This document shows positions 8,309-17,528 of a stretch of 32,460 nt of DNA, one piece after another. The DNA comes from Acidobacteriota bacterium. Lineage in GTDB: Bacteria > Acidobacteriota > Terriglobia > Terriglobales > Acidobacteriaceae. The stretch lies in contig JAFDVW010000024.1 in NCBI GenBank assembly GCA_018268755.1, forward strand, positions 5,073 to 37,532, in the 5' to 3' direction. The notes below the pieces were generated by a model, which searched no databases, was not told the DNA's origin, and saw nothing but the letters and a program-made list of their open reading frames with translations. The position numbers and the translations under genes are program-made. Every line of letters begins with the position of its first letter. Positions within the stretch are counted from its first letter, which is position 1.

Positions 8309-9214
8309 ATGACCGTGACCAGCATGCCGACGCAGTTGACCGAAGCGGAACTCAAGCTACTGCAGGCGCTCGTCTACCAGGAATGCGGCATGCACTTTGA
8401 CGAGCGCCGCACCCACTTTCTGCAGGACCGCCTGCAGCGCCGCCTCAGGGAATGCCAGCTCGATTCCTTTTACAGCTACTACCGCCTGCTTATCAGTCCG
8501 GAGGGCAAGGACGAACTGGCCCGCCTGCTGGAAAATCTGACCATCAATGAGACCAGCTTCTTCCGCAACAAGGCGCAACTCGACCTGTTCCACAAATATG
8601 CCCTGGAAGACCTCCTGCAACGCAAACGCGAGCAGCATGAATACTCGCTGCGCATCTGGAGCGCGGGCTGCTCTACCGGACAGGAGCCTTACACCATCGC
8701 CATGCTGGTGGTGGACGCGCTGGCCTATTACTACCTGCGCCATCCCCTGCCCTACGACTTGCCTTCGCCCCGCCCGCTGATTCCGCCGCCGTGGCGCATT
8801 GAAATTCTGGCCAGCGACATCAGCTACTCGGCCCTGCGCATGGCGCAACAGGCCATTTACAACGAAAACCAGATGTCTTCCGTGGATTACAACTACCGCC
8901 TGCGCTACTTCGACAAAGTGGGTGAGCGCTATGCGGTGAAGAAAGCCCTGAAAGAACTGGTCCACTTCGACTTCCACAATCTGAAGACCGAGTTTCTGCC
9001 GCAGCACAATGATGCGATCTTTTGCCGCAACGTCATGATGTATTTCGACGAAGCCGAACAAAAACGGCTCATTGAAAAATTCTGGCGCTGCATGAAACCC
9101 TCCGGCTATCTGTTCGTGGGACACGCTGAAAGCCTGTTGGGCCTGACCGACAAATTCGTCATGGTCCACCGCAACAGCGGGACGGCCTATCAACATGTGG
9201 AGGCGGAATCATGA
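8309..9214 (+). CDS. cheR: Chemotaxis protein methyltransferase CheR
   Basis: CheR methylates glutamates on the chemoreceptor using S-adenosylmethionine. The 301-residue protein has the helical N-terminal domain (about 10-80), then NETSFFRN (80-87), the SAM-binding loop SAGCSTGQEPYT (118-129) and FCRNVMMYF (238-246), all diagnostic of the family. There are no TPR repeats or other additions. An AGGAG lies about 11 bases before the ATG, slightly far. The stop overlaps the CheA start (ATGA at 9211). Its substrate is most likely the receptor encoded three genes upstream, which lacks a tethering pentapeptide. Confidence 0.96.
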   Translation: MTVTSMPTQLTEAELKLLQALVYQECGMHFDERRTHFLQDRLQRRLRECQLDSFYSYYRLLISPEGKDELARLLENLTINETSFFRNKAQLDLFHKYALEDLLQRKREQHEYSLRIWSAGCSTGQEPYTIAMLVVDALAYYYLRHPLPYDLPSPRPLIPPPWRIEILASDISYSALRMAQQAIYNENQMSSVDYNYRLRYFDKVGERYAVKKALKELVHFDFHNLKTEFLPQHNDAIFCRNVMMYFDEAEQKRLIEKFWRCMKPSGYLFVGHAESLLGLTDKFVMVHRNSGTAYQHVEAES

Positions 9215-11310
9215 GCCATTCCTATGACGATCGGGCCGGCGAACTGCGCGAGTTCTTCTTTGACACCGCGCAGGAGTTGCTGCAGCAGCTCAGCGATGAA
9301 GGCCTCAAGCTGGAAAAGCAGCCCGGAGATGCCGAGACCGTGCGCAGCATTCGCCGCATCGTGCACACGCTCAAAGGCGATGCCGCCGCCTGCGGCTGCC
9401 GGGAACTCAGCGAGCTGGCCCACGAGTTCGAAGATGTCCTGGCCGGCGAAGGCTTCTCCGCCGGCACCAGCCTGGCCGAGGCCGTCTTCACCGCCACCGA
9501 TGTCTTTGCCGCCCTGCTCAAGGCCTATCGCAGAAAGAGCAAGCTGCCTTCCGTCGAGCCCCTGCGCAAACTGGTGCAGGCGCTGGCCCGGGAACAAAAA
9601 AGCCTCCCGCCCAAACGCGCCCGGAAGAAAGCCAAAACCAGTCTTCCGGCGACCTGGAGTGAATACGAAAAGCTGGCCATGCAACAGGCCGCGCAGCAGG
9701 GCCGCAACGTCTACCACTTCACCGTGCGACTGGACCCGCACTGCGCCATGCCTATCGCCGGACGCCAGTTGGTTCTGAATGCCATGGCCCCGCTGGGCGA
9801 GGTGCTGGGCACGCGTCCCGAAACCGGCTCTACCGATGCCGCCAGGAAGATGGAAGTCCTCTTCGCCAGCGACCAGCCCGTGGGGCAGCTGGCCACCAGG
9901 TTTCACATTCCGACCATCACTTCCGAAGTCCAGCAGGAACTGCTCCTGGAGGCGGCCAAACCCTCCCGCAAGGAACCCGCCAAGGCCGTGGAAACTCCGG
10001 CCATGGAACCCCTGGAAGCTTCAGCCCCTGCAGTGCCCGTGCCATCGGAAAACATCCTGCGCGTCGACGCCGAGCGCATCGATAATGTGCTGAACCTGGT
10101 GGGTGAGCTGATCATCGGCAAGTCCATGTTGCAGCAGGCCATGAATGAATTTTCCCGCCGCTTCCCCAAGGACCCGGCGCGCGCCCGCTTCGCCGATGCC
10201 ATGGCTTTTCAATCCCGCGTGCTCAGCGACCTGCAGCGCTCGGTGATGAAGGTCCGCATGGTCCCGGTGGAACAGCTCTTCCGCCGTTTCCCCCGTCTGG
10301 TGCGCGATGTGGCCAAGCACTGCGACAAACAGGTGGAGCTCACCTTATCCGGCCAGGACACCGATCTCGACAAGAGCCTGCTCGACGCCATCACCGAACC
10401 CCTCACTCACCTGGTGCGCAATGCGGTGAGTCATGGCATTGAAAGCGCCGCCGAGCGCGAAAAGGCCGGCAAGCCCGCCCACGGGACCATTCACCTCAAG
10501 GCCTACCACCAGGGCAATCAGGTGGTGGTGGAGGTCAGCGACGACGGCCACGGGGTCGATGTGCGCAAGGTGCGGGAACGCGCCCTGCAGAACCAGCTCG
10601 TTTCCGCCGAGGAGGCCTCCGGCATGAGCGAAGCCGACCTGTTGTCCCTGGTGTTTCGCCCCGGCTTCAGTACGGCAGAAGAAATTACCGAAATCTCCGG
10701 GCGCGGCGTGGGCCTGGATGTCGTGCAAAGCGTCCTGCAGCGCATGAAAGGCAGCGTCGAACTGGAGAACCATCCCGGACGCGGCACCACTTTCCGGCTT
10801 AAGCTCCCCTTGACGCTGGCCATTATCAAGGCCCTGCTCTTCCGGGTAGAACACAAGCTCTATGCCATTCCGCTGAATGCGGTCGCGGAGATCGCCCGCG
10901 CCCGGCAATCCGATTTACACCGCGTCGATCACTACGAAGTCCTGCAGTTGCGCGACCAGGTGTTGCCGCTCATCCGCCTGGGACGGACCGCTGCGGAAGA
11001 CCACAAGATTTTCGTTCTGGTCATTCACATGGGCGAACGCAAGCTGGGTTTGATCGTGGACTCGCTGGAAGGCGAAGAGGAGTTGGTAATCAAGGCCCTG
11101 GACGACCAGGCCGTGGCCACCGATCTGATCAGCGGCGCTTCCATTCTGGGCGACGGGCGCGTGGTCTTGATCCTGCACTTGCCCGCCCTGGTGGAGCGTT
11201 TTGCGAAAGCGCGTCCCCAGGAAGCGGGCGCCATGACCTCGGGGCTTTTGCTCTCCCACGCTGAGCGCCACAGCGCCGGCGCAATCCCGGCGGTGGGGGG
11301 GCAGGCATGA
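9211..11310 (+). CDS. cheA: Chemotaxis histidine kinase CheA
   Basis: This is a 699-residue class II histidine kinase, the core of the array. In order it has an Hpt domain (about 10-115) with phospho-histidine H52 (IVHTLKGD), a region at about 155-240 in the place of the P2 regulator-docking domain but not clearly recognisable as one, a dimerisation domain (280-345, DNVLNLVGELIIGKS), the ATPase (350-535; HLVRNAVSHGIE, DDGHGVD, GRGVGLDVV) and a CheW-like P5 domain (540-670). All catalytic motifs are intact. There is no fused receiver. Its ATG overlaps the cheR stop and its TGA overlaps the cheB start, so translation is coupled on both sides. Likely partners are CheY and CheB from the same operon. 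Confidence 0.96.
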   Translation: MSHSYDDRAGELREFFFDTAQELLQQLSDEGLKLEKQPGDAETVRSIRRIVHTLKGDAAACGCRELSELAHEFEDVLAGEGFSAGTSLAEAVFTATDVFAALLKAYRRKSKLPSVEPLRKLVQALAREQKSLPPKRARKKAKTSLPATWSEYEKLAMQQAAQQGRNVYHFTVRLDPHCAMPIAGRQLVLNAMAPLGEVLGTRPETGSTDAARKMEVLFASDQPVGQLATRFHIPTITSEVQQELLLEAAKPSRKEPAKAVETPAMEPLEASAPAVPVPSENILRVDAERIDNVLNLVGELIIGKSMLQQAMNEFSRRFPKDPARARFADAMAFQSRVLSDLQRSVMKVRMVPVEQLFRRFPRLVRDVAKHCDKQVELTLSGQDTDLDKSLLDAITEPLTHLVRNAVSHGIESAAEREKAGKPAHGTIHLKAYHQGNQVVVEVSDDGHGVDVRKVRERALQNQLVSAEEASGMSEADLLSLVFRPGFSTAEEITEISGRGVGLDVVQSVLQRMKGSVELENHPGRGTTFRLKLPLTLAIIKALLFRVEHKLYAIPLNAVAEIARARQSDLHRVDHYEVLQLRDQVLPLIRLGRTAAEDHKIFVLVIHMGERKLGLIVDSLEGEEELVIKALDDQAVATDLISGASILGDGRVVLILHLPALVERFAKARPQEAGAMTSGLLLSHAERHSAGAIPAVGGQA

Positions 11311-12416
11311 GTTCCCCCGTGCGCGTACTCGTGGTCGACGATTCTGCCCTGATGCGGAAGCTGATCCCGCAAATTCTGCAGACCGATCCCAGCATCGAGG
11401 TGGTGGGCACCGCCATGGACGGCCACTTTGGACTGAAGAAGATCGAGGAACTCAAACCCCAGGTCATCACCCTGGATCTGGAAATGCCCGGCATGAGCGG
11501 CCTCGACATGCTGAAAGAAATCATGCGCGGCTACCGCATTCCGGTCGTGGTGGTAAGTTCGCATAGCACGCAAGGGGCGTCGGTCACCCTCAAGGCGCTG
11601 GCCCTGGGCGCATTCGATTTCGTGGCCAAGCCGGAAGACGCCTTTGCCCGCATGCCGGAAATCACCCATGACCTGGTCTCCAAGATCAAGGCGGCCGCCC
11701 AAAGCCGGAACGTGCAGTTTGCTCCAGTGCGCGAAAAACTCCGCACCACGCCCAAGCCGGCCCCGGCCAAAAATAAACCGACCCGCGTCGTAGCTATTGG
11801 GGTCTCGACGGGCGGACCCCAGGCGTTGCAGCACGTGCTGGCGCAACTGCCGGCTGATTTCGCCGGCAGCCTCGTGGTCGTGCAACATATGCCCGACGGC
11901 TTCACCGAAATGTTTGCCCGCCGCCTGGATGAAGTCTGCGCCATCCGGGTCAAGGAGGCCCAGTCGGGCGACCTGCTGGAAGCCGGCCGCGTTCTGATCT
12001 GCCCGGGAAATCGCCATCTCAAGGTCAAGCGTCTGCCCCTGGGCGATGTGGCCGTGCTGAGCGACGATCCTCGCATGAATGGACACCGCCCTTCCGTCGA
12101 TGTCCTGTTTCGCAGCCTGGCCGATGAATTCGCCGACCGCGGCATTGCCGTGCTCATGACCGGCATGGGAGAAGACGGAGCGCAAGGCATGGGCGCCGTG
12201 AAAGCGGCAGGCGGCTTGACCATCGCCCAGAGTGAAGACTCTTGCGTGGTGTACGGCATGCCCAAAGCCGCGGTGGAACGCGGCTTCGCCGCCCGCATCG
12301 TGGGCCTGGACGCTCTGGCCAATACTCTGGTGGCGCAATGCGCTCCCGAGAAAGAGAAAAAGAATTCGCCTTTGCCCGGCCCCGGCGACAGCAAGTCCGC
12401 CGGCGCAGGAAGATGA
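11307..12416 (+). CDS. cheB: Chemotaxis response regulator methylesterase CheB
   Basis: CheB removes receptor methyl groups (and deamidates glutamine) when phosphorylated by CheA. The 369-residue protein has an N-terminal receiver with D11/D12, phospho-acceptor D57 (TLDLEMPG) and K108. The methylesterase domain carries the catalytic triad S167 (GVSTGGP), H194 (VQHMPDG) and D290 (GMGEDGAQG). A Pro/Lys linker joins the two at about 140-160. It overlaps the cheA stop by 4 bases. The domain layout and length are standard. Confidence 0.97.
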   Translation: MSSPVRVLVVDDSALMRKLIPQILQTDPSIEVVGTAMDGHFGLKKIEELKPQVITLDLEMPGMSGLDMLKEIMRGYRIPVVVVSSHSTQGASVTLKALALGAFDFVAKPEDAFARMPEITHDLVSKIKAAAQSRNVQFAPVREKLRTTPKPAPAKNKPTRVVAIGVSTGGPQALQHVLAQLPADFAGSLVVVQHMPDGFTEMFARRLDEVCAIRVKEAQSGDLLEAGRVLICPGNRHLKVKRLPLGDVAVLSDDPRMNGHRPSVDVLFRSLADEFADRGIAVLMTGMGEDGAQGMGAVKAAGGLTIAQSEDSCVVYGMPKAAVERGFAARIVGLDALANTLVAQCAPEKEKKNSPLPGPGDSKSAGAGR

Positions 12417-12453
12417 AAATTTGTGGTTCGCAGTTGGGATAGAGGAGGACGTT

Positions 12454-12894
12454 ATGGAGCAGTTTGCACCTGTAAAACGCAGCAAGGATGGCCAGCCGGT
12501 CCGCTACCTGGTAGTGGACGACTCCGTTTTTGCCCGCAAAAATCTGGCCCGCATGATCGAGACCTTTGGCGGTCAACTGGCGGGCGAGGCCGGCGATGGC
12601 ATGACCGCTATCACCGAGTACGAGCGCACCCGCCCCGACATCGTGCTGATGGATATCACCATGCCGCAGATGGAAGGGATTGAGGCCGCGGAAAAAATCG
12701 TACAGCAACACCCCGAAGCCCGCATCGTCATGGTCTCCTCCGTGGGTTATCAGGAGAACATCGTGGCGGCGCTGCAGCGCGGCGCTCGGCACTTCGTGCA
12801 GAAGCCGGTCAAGCCGGAAGTCCTGTATGAAGTCATCAAGTATGTGCTCGGGGAAGAGGGTTCTGTGGCCAATGCCGCAGGCGCCGGAGTCTAA
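12454..12894 (+). CDS. cheY: Chemotaxis response regulator CheY
   Basis: This is a 146-residue single receiver. It has D22/D23, phospho-acceptor D67 (LMDITMP), S95 in place of the usual Thr (MVSS), Y99 and K117 (VQKPV). A 16-residue N-terminal extension precedes the first strand. ATG at 12454 is chosen because AGGAGG lies at 12443-12448; the frame is open further upstream inside cheB, but that part looks like a shadow. It is 37 bases downstream of cheB and 2 bases before cheX. It probably carries the CheA signal, either to a flagellar motor or to another output. No flagellar genes are in the window. Confidence 0.93.
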   Translation: MEQFAPVKRSKDGQPVRYLVVDDSVFARKNLARMIETFGGQLAGEAGDGMTAITEYERTRPDIVLMDITMPQMEGIEAAEKIVQQHPEARIVMVSSVGYQENIVAALQRGARHFVQKPVKPEVLYEVIKYVLGEEGSVANAAGAGV

Positions 12895-12896
12895 CT

Positions 12897-13385
12897 ATGA
12901 AGATGGAGCTGATCCAGCCGTTTATTAACGCGGCGGACGCAGTCCTGGCCCAGGGGCTGAAGGCGCCCACGTCCATCGAAAATCTTTCCATGGATGAGGA
13001 AGCCTACCGCCGTAAAGGGGTCGCGGCCGTGATCTGGGTGAGCGGCGATATCGAAGGCCACATCATGTTTGACATGATGCCGCAGACCGCCGTCCGCCTG
13101 GCCAGCCTGCTCTCCGGCATGGAGCTGCCGGAAACCGATACCATGATTTGGGAAGCGGTGTGTGAGTTGGCCAACCAGGTCATTGGCAACGCGGTGACTT
13201 CCCTGAATGATCAGGGATTCCAATTCCGCGTCCACCCGCCGGCCGTGCACACCTCCGAGCACGGCGCGATGGGGACCGAGGACATTGAAACGCTGGTGAT
13301 CGCCTTCAACACCACGGTGGGCACGGTCTACATGAACATCGCCCTGCGTTATTGCCAGAAAAACCAGGCCGCGGTGGGACTCTAG
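12897..13385 (+). CDS. cheX: Chemotaxis phosphatase CheX
   Basis: This 162-residue protein belongs to the CheC/CheX/FliY phosphatase group, which dephosphorylates CheY-P. The active-site pattern E-x-x-N is seen once (E90 and N93 in CELANQVIGNA), as in CheX, which has one active site where CheC has two. The GDIEGHIMFDM strand pair and the GTVYMNIAL C-terminal strand also fit CheX. It follows cheY by 2 bases, which fits a phosphatase acting on that CheY. ATG at 12897 or 12903 could be the start. It is the last gene of the operon. Confidence 0.88.
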   Translation: MKMELIQPFINAADAVLAQGLKAPTSIENLSMDEEAYRRKGVAAVIWVSGDIEGHIMFDMMPQTAVRLASLLSGMELPETDTMIWEAVCELANQVIGNAVTSLNDQGFQFRVHPPAVHTSEHGAMGTEDIETLVIAFNTTVGTVYMNIALRYCQKNQAAVGL

Positions 13386-13417
13386 TGGCCGGGTCAAGCT
13401 TTGGCACACCTTCCTAC

Positions 13418-13435
13418 GGCCGGTAACCTCCGGCC
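13418..13435. terminator. Hairpin between convergent genes (weak)
   Basis: Arms GGCCGG and CCGGCC with a 6-base loop lie 33 bases after cheX and 26 bases after the convergent propeller gene. There is no T-tract on either strand, so it may end transcription only weakly or simply be a GC-rich palindrome. Confidence 0.3.
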
Positions 13436-13460
13436 CTCGCATGGCCGCCCGGGTTTGCCT

Positions 13461-14813
13461 CTACGGGCCGGCCAAAATGAACACAGGATTTTGTGGCGGG
13501 GGCACTGCACCCACCGGCGAAGGCGTAAACGAACTATAAGGCGCTGTGATGGTGAGTTGCGTGGGTGGCGTCACCAGGGTATTCATGATCACGGTGTCAT
13601 CGGTGGTGCGAATGATCGCGGTATAGCCGGCGTCGCAATTCGAAACGTATACCCGTCCGCTCACCGAAGGCGCCGCGATCGAGACCCGGAAGCGCGCTGT
13701 GTCGCACCCGGTGGGCAAACTGCTGACCGTCACGTCGTCGAACGAGATCGTCTTCCTCACCGCAAAGGTCTGCGTATCAATTACCGTGACCTGCGAACTC
13801 TGCGTGCTTCCATTGATCTGGTAGCTGGCCACATAGGCGCGCGTGCCGTTGGGCAGCAGCGCCACGCTCACCGGGGCGGCCGGCACCGGGACCGAGATCA
13901 ACACTACGGGGGTGTCCCCGCTCACGTCCACAATCGTAAGCGTGCTGGCGCCGGGATTGGTCACATAGAGACGGTTCAGCGTCTTGTCATATCGCATGAA
14001 GTTGGCGCCCGCCCCAGTACCGAGAGAAACCGTACTGCTCAGCGTATCGGTGAAGGGCTCGATGGTCGAAATCGTGCCCGCGCCGCTGTTCAGCACATAC
14101 ACTTTTTTGCTGTCCGTGCGGGCAATGGCCCACACCGGCGAAGCCCCCACGGGGATCGTCCGGCTCACCGTCTTGTCCGAGACATTCACCGCGGTGACCG
14201 TCCCATCTCCCTGGTTCACCACATAGAGCTTCGTCGCGTCCGGAGTCTCCGCCAGGGCAATGGGATTGCTTCCCACCGGAATGGTGCTGGTCACGGCATT
14301 GGTCGCCGTCGCCACCGCCGAAACCGTATTGTTGCCGGCGTTCGCTACGTAGACGGTGTCATTCTGGGTGGAATGCACAAACACCGGCACTGACCCGGCA
14401 GGCAGCCCGACCGTCGCCACCGTGGTTGCATCGCTGGGAGAATAGGACGACAGCGAATCTTCCAGGCTATTGGCCACGTAAATCTTCGCGCCGTTGGGCG
14501 TCACCATGCCGTGCACCGGCCCCGGGCCCAGCTTGGCTACCCCCACGTTGCTGTCTCCGGAAACGTCAATCCGGGTGCTGGCTCCGCGGTCACAGAAGCT
14601 GTCGCTCGAAGGCGTCGACGGGTTGCAAGTCACCCCGTTCACGCTAAGGGAGACCACATAATGAAACGTCGAGGGGTCCGGCGGGGGCTGGGTAACCGGG
14701 ATCGCCACCGGACGGAAAGTGTCTCCACAGCTTAGACATACGGTGAGGAGGGCCAAAGCCGCTCCGGCGCGGGCAACCTGCTGAAAGCTCATGCGGACGT
14801 TCACTCGGTCCAT
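13461..14813 (-). CDS. YVTN-type beta-propeller lipoprotein
   Basis: This 450-residue protein has an N-terminal export signal ending in a lipobox-like LLTVCLSC, followed by Gly, so it is probably a lipid-anchored envelope protein. The rest is built of about seven repeats with the pattern (L/V)YV(A/T/V)N..(G/D)..T(V/I), for example VYVANAGNNTVSAV, LYVVNQGDGTVTAV and LYVTNPGASTLTIV; this is the YVTN/40-residue beta-propeller family. Such propellers bind partners or surfaces; no catalytic residues can be pointed to. The start may be ATG 14813 or the in-frame ATG 14792, which gives a more typical signal-peptide length; neither has a strong ribosome-binding site. It is convergent with the chemosensory operon and lies 99 bases downstream of the permease gene on the same strand. 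Confidence 0.85.
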   Translation of the reverse strand: MDRVNVRMSFQQVARAGAALALLTVCLSCGDTFRPVAIPVTQPPPDPSTFHYVVSLSVNGVTCNPSTPSSDSFCDRGASTRIDVSGDSNVGVAKLGPGPVHGMVTPNGAKIYVANSLEDSLSSYSPSDATTVATVGLPAGSVPVFVHSTQNDTVYVANAGNNTVSAVATATNAVTSTIPVGSNPIALAETPDATKLYVVNQGDGTVTAVNVSDKTVSRTIPVGASPVWAIARTDSKKVYVLNSGAGTISTIEPFTDTLSSTVSLGTGAGANFMRYDKTLNRLYVTNPGASTLTIVDVSGDTPVVLISVPVPAAPVSVALLPNGTRAYVASYQINGSTQSSQVTVIDTQTFAVRKTISFDDVTVSSLPTGCDTARFRVSIAAPSVSGRVYVSNCDAGYTAIIRTTDDTVIMNTLVTPPTQLTITAPYSSFTPSPVGAVPPPQNPVFILAGP

Positions 14814-14857
14814 GAATTCACAATTACTATCAGAAGAGCTTTCTATTCTAATGGTTG

Positions 14858-14875
14858 GCTGGCGGATGCGCCAGC
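14858..14875 (-). terminator. Hairpin after the permease gene (weak)
   Basis: A 7-base perfect stem (GCTGGCG / CGCCAGC, 4-base loop) lies 38 bases downstream of the permease stop and before the propeller gene. No T-tract follows on the minus strand, so at best it is a partial terminator. Confidence 0.3.
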
Positions 14876-14912
14876 GCAGGAAAAATTCCCCTCCCCGCGT
14901 GCCGCCCCCAGG

Positions 14913-17306
14913 TCAGGGATTGACCACGGGCGGTCCCGACCCTTCCTGCTTCTCGGAAGCTTCCGGCAAAACCAGGGGGGCCTGGGTCTGCTTGCCGTCC
15001 CCTTCCAGAGGGGGTGGCTCGCTTACGTGCCCGGTGGTCTTCAGCAGGGCGTGCAGAATCTCTTCATGGTCGCGGCCGGCATAGTCGCGGGCAAAGCGGG
15101 TCAGCGCCTCGGTCAGGATGTCGTGATGGTGCACCCGTCCCAGCCCCGGCTCCTGGGTAATGTTGAGCCATAGACGGTGCACCAGGTGCACATCTTCCGT
15201 CTTCATGGAAGGCGTGTGCGGCCCGATGCGGAAGGTATCGACCTTCATGTCGGGATGGACAATCTGCAATACGAATTGCCGCTTGGGCTCGGGGGCCGCT
15301 TCCCAAGCCCGGCCCAGCTCAAAGGCTTGCTCCTGCGGCGTCATCTTGCTGGACAGGCCGGAGACCACGGCGGACGATTCCAGATTGTTGGCCGTCTGCA
15401 CAATGGCTGACCACACGTCCCGCGCCGGCACCACCAGCAGCGAAACGTGCTTGCCGAAGCTCTCCGCCACGGACACCGCTTTGGTGAAGAGGTGCTGCTC
15501 GTAGTCGCTGAAAATCTGTTCTGTGGCGAGATCGTAAGCCGCCGCGCCGAACTGGCTGACTCGCGCCGACATCACCACAATGTCCTGCTCGTCGGTGTCC
15601 ACCCGCTGCAGCACCCACTTCAGGTGGGTCAGCGTGTTGTAGTCGCGCACCGTGACCAGAACGCTCCCCGGACGGATGCCCACCGTGTCGCGTTCCACCG
15701 TGTCGCTCTGCTGCAGCTGGAAGTGCTCCCGCATCTGCTTTTCCGCCAGGGCGTGCTTCTTGCGGTTCACCTTTTCGGATACGGTGAAGATCAGGAAGAA
15801 GGTTCCGGCAAAGGCCAGGCCCGCCATGGTGGCGATCGACTTGGTAAACAGGTTGACGATGGCGGTGGAAAATAACACCAGAAATACCGACACCAGTCCC
15901 AGGGGAATTTCCCGCCCGGCAATCGTGATGTTGGGCGGCACCTTCCAGCCGCGCTCCCCCTTGAACTTGAAGCGCAGCACCAGCATGGCCAGGCTGTTGA
16001 AGGTGAAACTCCAGATCACCCCGAAAGCGTAGGCCTCGCCCAGCAGATACACGTTGCCGTGACTGACCAGAATGGTGAAAATCTGCAGCAACACCACTAG
16101 GTTGATGATGCGGTAGCTGGTGCCAAAGCGGGGATGCGGCCGGCGGAACCAATCGGTCAGCACCCCGTCTTCGGAAATCCGGTTCAACACGCCGTTCGAG
16201 CCGATAATGGCGGTGTTGACCGCGCCGGACAAAATCAGGAACCCGACCACCACCACAAATCCGCGAAACAGCAACTTCAGCAGGTGGGGCCCCCATAGAT
16301 ACATGGCCAGGCCGGAAATCAGGTTGTCTTTGTAAACCGGCACCCGCACCGAATCCGGGATAATCATCACGAACAGCAGGGCGGTCAGCCCGGTAAATAC
16401 AAAGCTGTAGATGGCGATGATGATGGCGGCGCGCTTCAGGTTCTTGAGCTTAGGGTGCGCCAGCTCGCGGTTTACCTGGGCCAGCGATTCTTCCCCGCTC
16501 ATGGCCAGCACGGAGTGGCCGAAGGCGATCAGGATGCCCAACAGTCCGAATTTCTTGGCCAGGTCCTGGGCGAAATCCGTGTGCTTCAGGAAGCCCAGCG
16601 CCTCCTCGCCGAATTTCAGGTTCCCCGGCGTGGGCAGCGGCACCGACTGGTAGCCCTGCTTCAATAAGGTCAACGCCGACCAGCCCAGCAGAATGACCAC
16701 CATCACGGTGGTGATCTGCATCACCCGCAGGGCTTTTTCACTGGATTCGTGGATGCCTTTGGTGTTTTCCCACCAGAAATAACCCGTTACCGCTAACGCG
16801 AAGACCACCGAGGTGGCATTGACGTTGACGTGCGGCACCCCGTCGAACAGGCTGTGCATGGCGCGCGGAATCCAGCCATGCGCGTCCGCCGTGGCAAACA
16901 GATCGTTGATCAGCCCCGCGATGTACTGCCCCGCCGAAACCCCCGAAATCGGCCCCGTCAGGATGTAGTCGAACATGAGGGCGGAAACGCTGATTTTGGC
17001 CAGGGTGCCGCCCAGGGCCTCTTTGACGACGCGGTAGACGCCGCCGCGCACGAACATGGAGCAGCTCTCCACGTAGACGGCGCGCACGGCGAAGGAAAAC
17101 AGCATGACGCCGAGGATGAGCCAGGGGGCGGACTTGCCAATGGCCTGCTCGGCGATGCCGGCGGCATAAAAAGCCGAGGAACCCAGGTCATTTAAGACGA
17201 TGGCCGCGGCGCGCCAATAGGAGATGAACGTCAGCATGACTGACGTGGCCACCACGATACGGACGCGGTTCGACGCGGAACTACCGGGTTTTAAAGGTGA
17301 TTCCAT
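14913..17306 (-). CDS. APC-superfamily permease with long cytosolic C-terminal domain
   Basis: This 797-residue protein belongs to the amino acid/polyamine/organocation family. About 12 hydrophobic segments occupy residues 17-520; the first segments, including the GPISGVSAGQY stretch near 117-127, fit APC transporters. The remaining 270 residues are hydrophilic and contain a universal-stress-protein-like alpha/beta stretch (about 560-680, beginning GSVLVTVRDYNTL), then a Pro/Glu-rich tail. The substrate cannot be read from the sequence; amino acids or inorganic cations are both possible. ATG at 17306 has no strong ribosome-binding site. It is divergent from lnt across 222 bases. Confidence 0.88.
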   Translation of the reverse strand: MESPLKPGSSASNRVRIVVATSVMLTFISYWRAAAIVLNDLGSSAFYAAGIAEQAIGKSAPWLILGVMLFSFAVRAVYVESCSMFVRGGVYRVVKEALGGTLAKISVSALMFDYILTGPISGVSAGQYIAGLINDLFATADAHGWIPRAMHSLFDGVPHVNVNATSVVFALAVTGYFWWENTKGIHESSEKALRVMQITTVMVVILLGWSALTLLKQGYQSVPLPTPGNLKFGEEALGFLKHTDFAQDLAKKFGLLGILIAFGHSVLAMSGEESLAQVNRELAHPKLKNLKRAAIIIAIYSFVFTGLTALLFVMIIPDSVRVPVYKDNLISGLAMYLWGPHLLKLLFRGFVVVVGFLILSGAVNTAIIGSNGVLNRISEDGVLTDWFRRPHPRFGTSYRIINLVVLLQIFTILVSHGNVYLLGEAYAFGVIWSFTFNSLAMLVLRFKFKGERGWKVPPNITIAGREIPLGLVSVFLVLFSTAIVNLFTKSIATMAGLAFAGTFFLIFTVSEKVNRKKHALAEKQMREHFQLQQSDTVERDTVGIRPGSVLVTVRDYNTLTHLKWVLQRVDTDEQDIVVMSARVSQFGAAAYDLATEQIFSDYEQHLFTKAVSVAESFGKHVSLLVVPARDVWSAIVQTANNLESSAVVSGLSSKMTPQEQAFELGRAWEAAPEPKRQFVLQIVHPDMKVDTFRIGPHTPSMKTEDVHLVHRLWLNITQEPGLGRVHHHDILTEALTRFARDYAGRDHEEILHALLKTTGHVSEPPPLEGDGKQTQAPLVLPEASEKQEGSGPPVVNP

Positions 17307-17528
17307 TCAGGCGGGGGCCTGCCTCAGCGCCTCGGTCTTTCCGCGCTCAGTACAAGCATAATTGTGCCAAGGGCCAATGCGGAAGCAAGCTTCTCCAATC
17401 CCAATCCCCGGGAACATGTTATCCGATAAGCGCATTCCCGCACACAGCGAAAAAATGAATTTCCCAGATTTCTAATTTTTGTTCAAGGGCGGCGAAATCA
17501 AGCCGAACTTTCATCTCTGCTATGCTTC
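17307..17528. other. Divergent intergenic region, permease / lnt
   Basis: This 222-base gap between divergent genes must hold promoters for both. The minus strand has TTGGCACAATTATGC (17356-17370), close to a sigma-54 site, but its GG-GC spacing is 9 rather than 10. AT-rich sequence at 17448-17485 precedes lnt. No site is secure. Confidence 0.4.

Noticed and set aside
11025..12485. 486-codon open frame antisense to cheA and cheB
   Set aside because: The opposite strand has intact catalytic motifs of CheA P5 and CheB; the antisense product has no recognisable domain.
13401..14393. 330-codon open frame antisense to the beta-propeller gene
   Set aside because: Its Arg/His repeats mirror the YVTN repeats of the real gene.
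17356..17370. Possible sigma-54 promoter upstream of the permease
   Set aside because: TTGGCACAATTATGC has GG and GC 9 rather than 10 bases apart, and no TTGC box; spacing in this class is strict.
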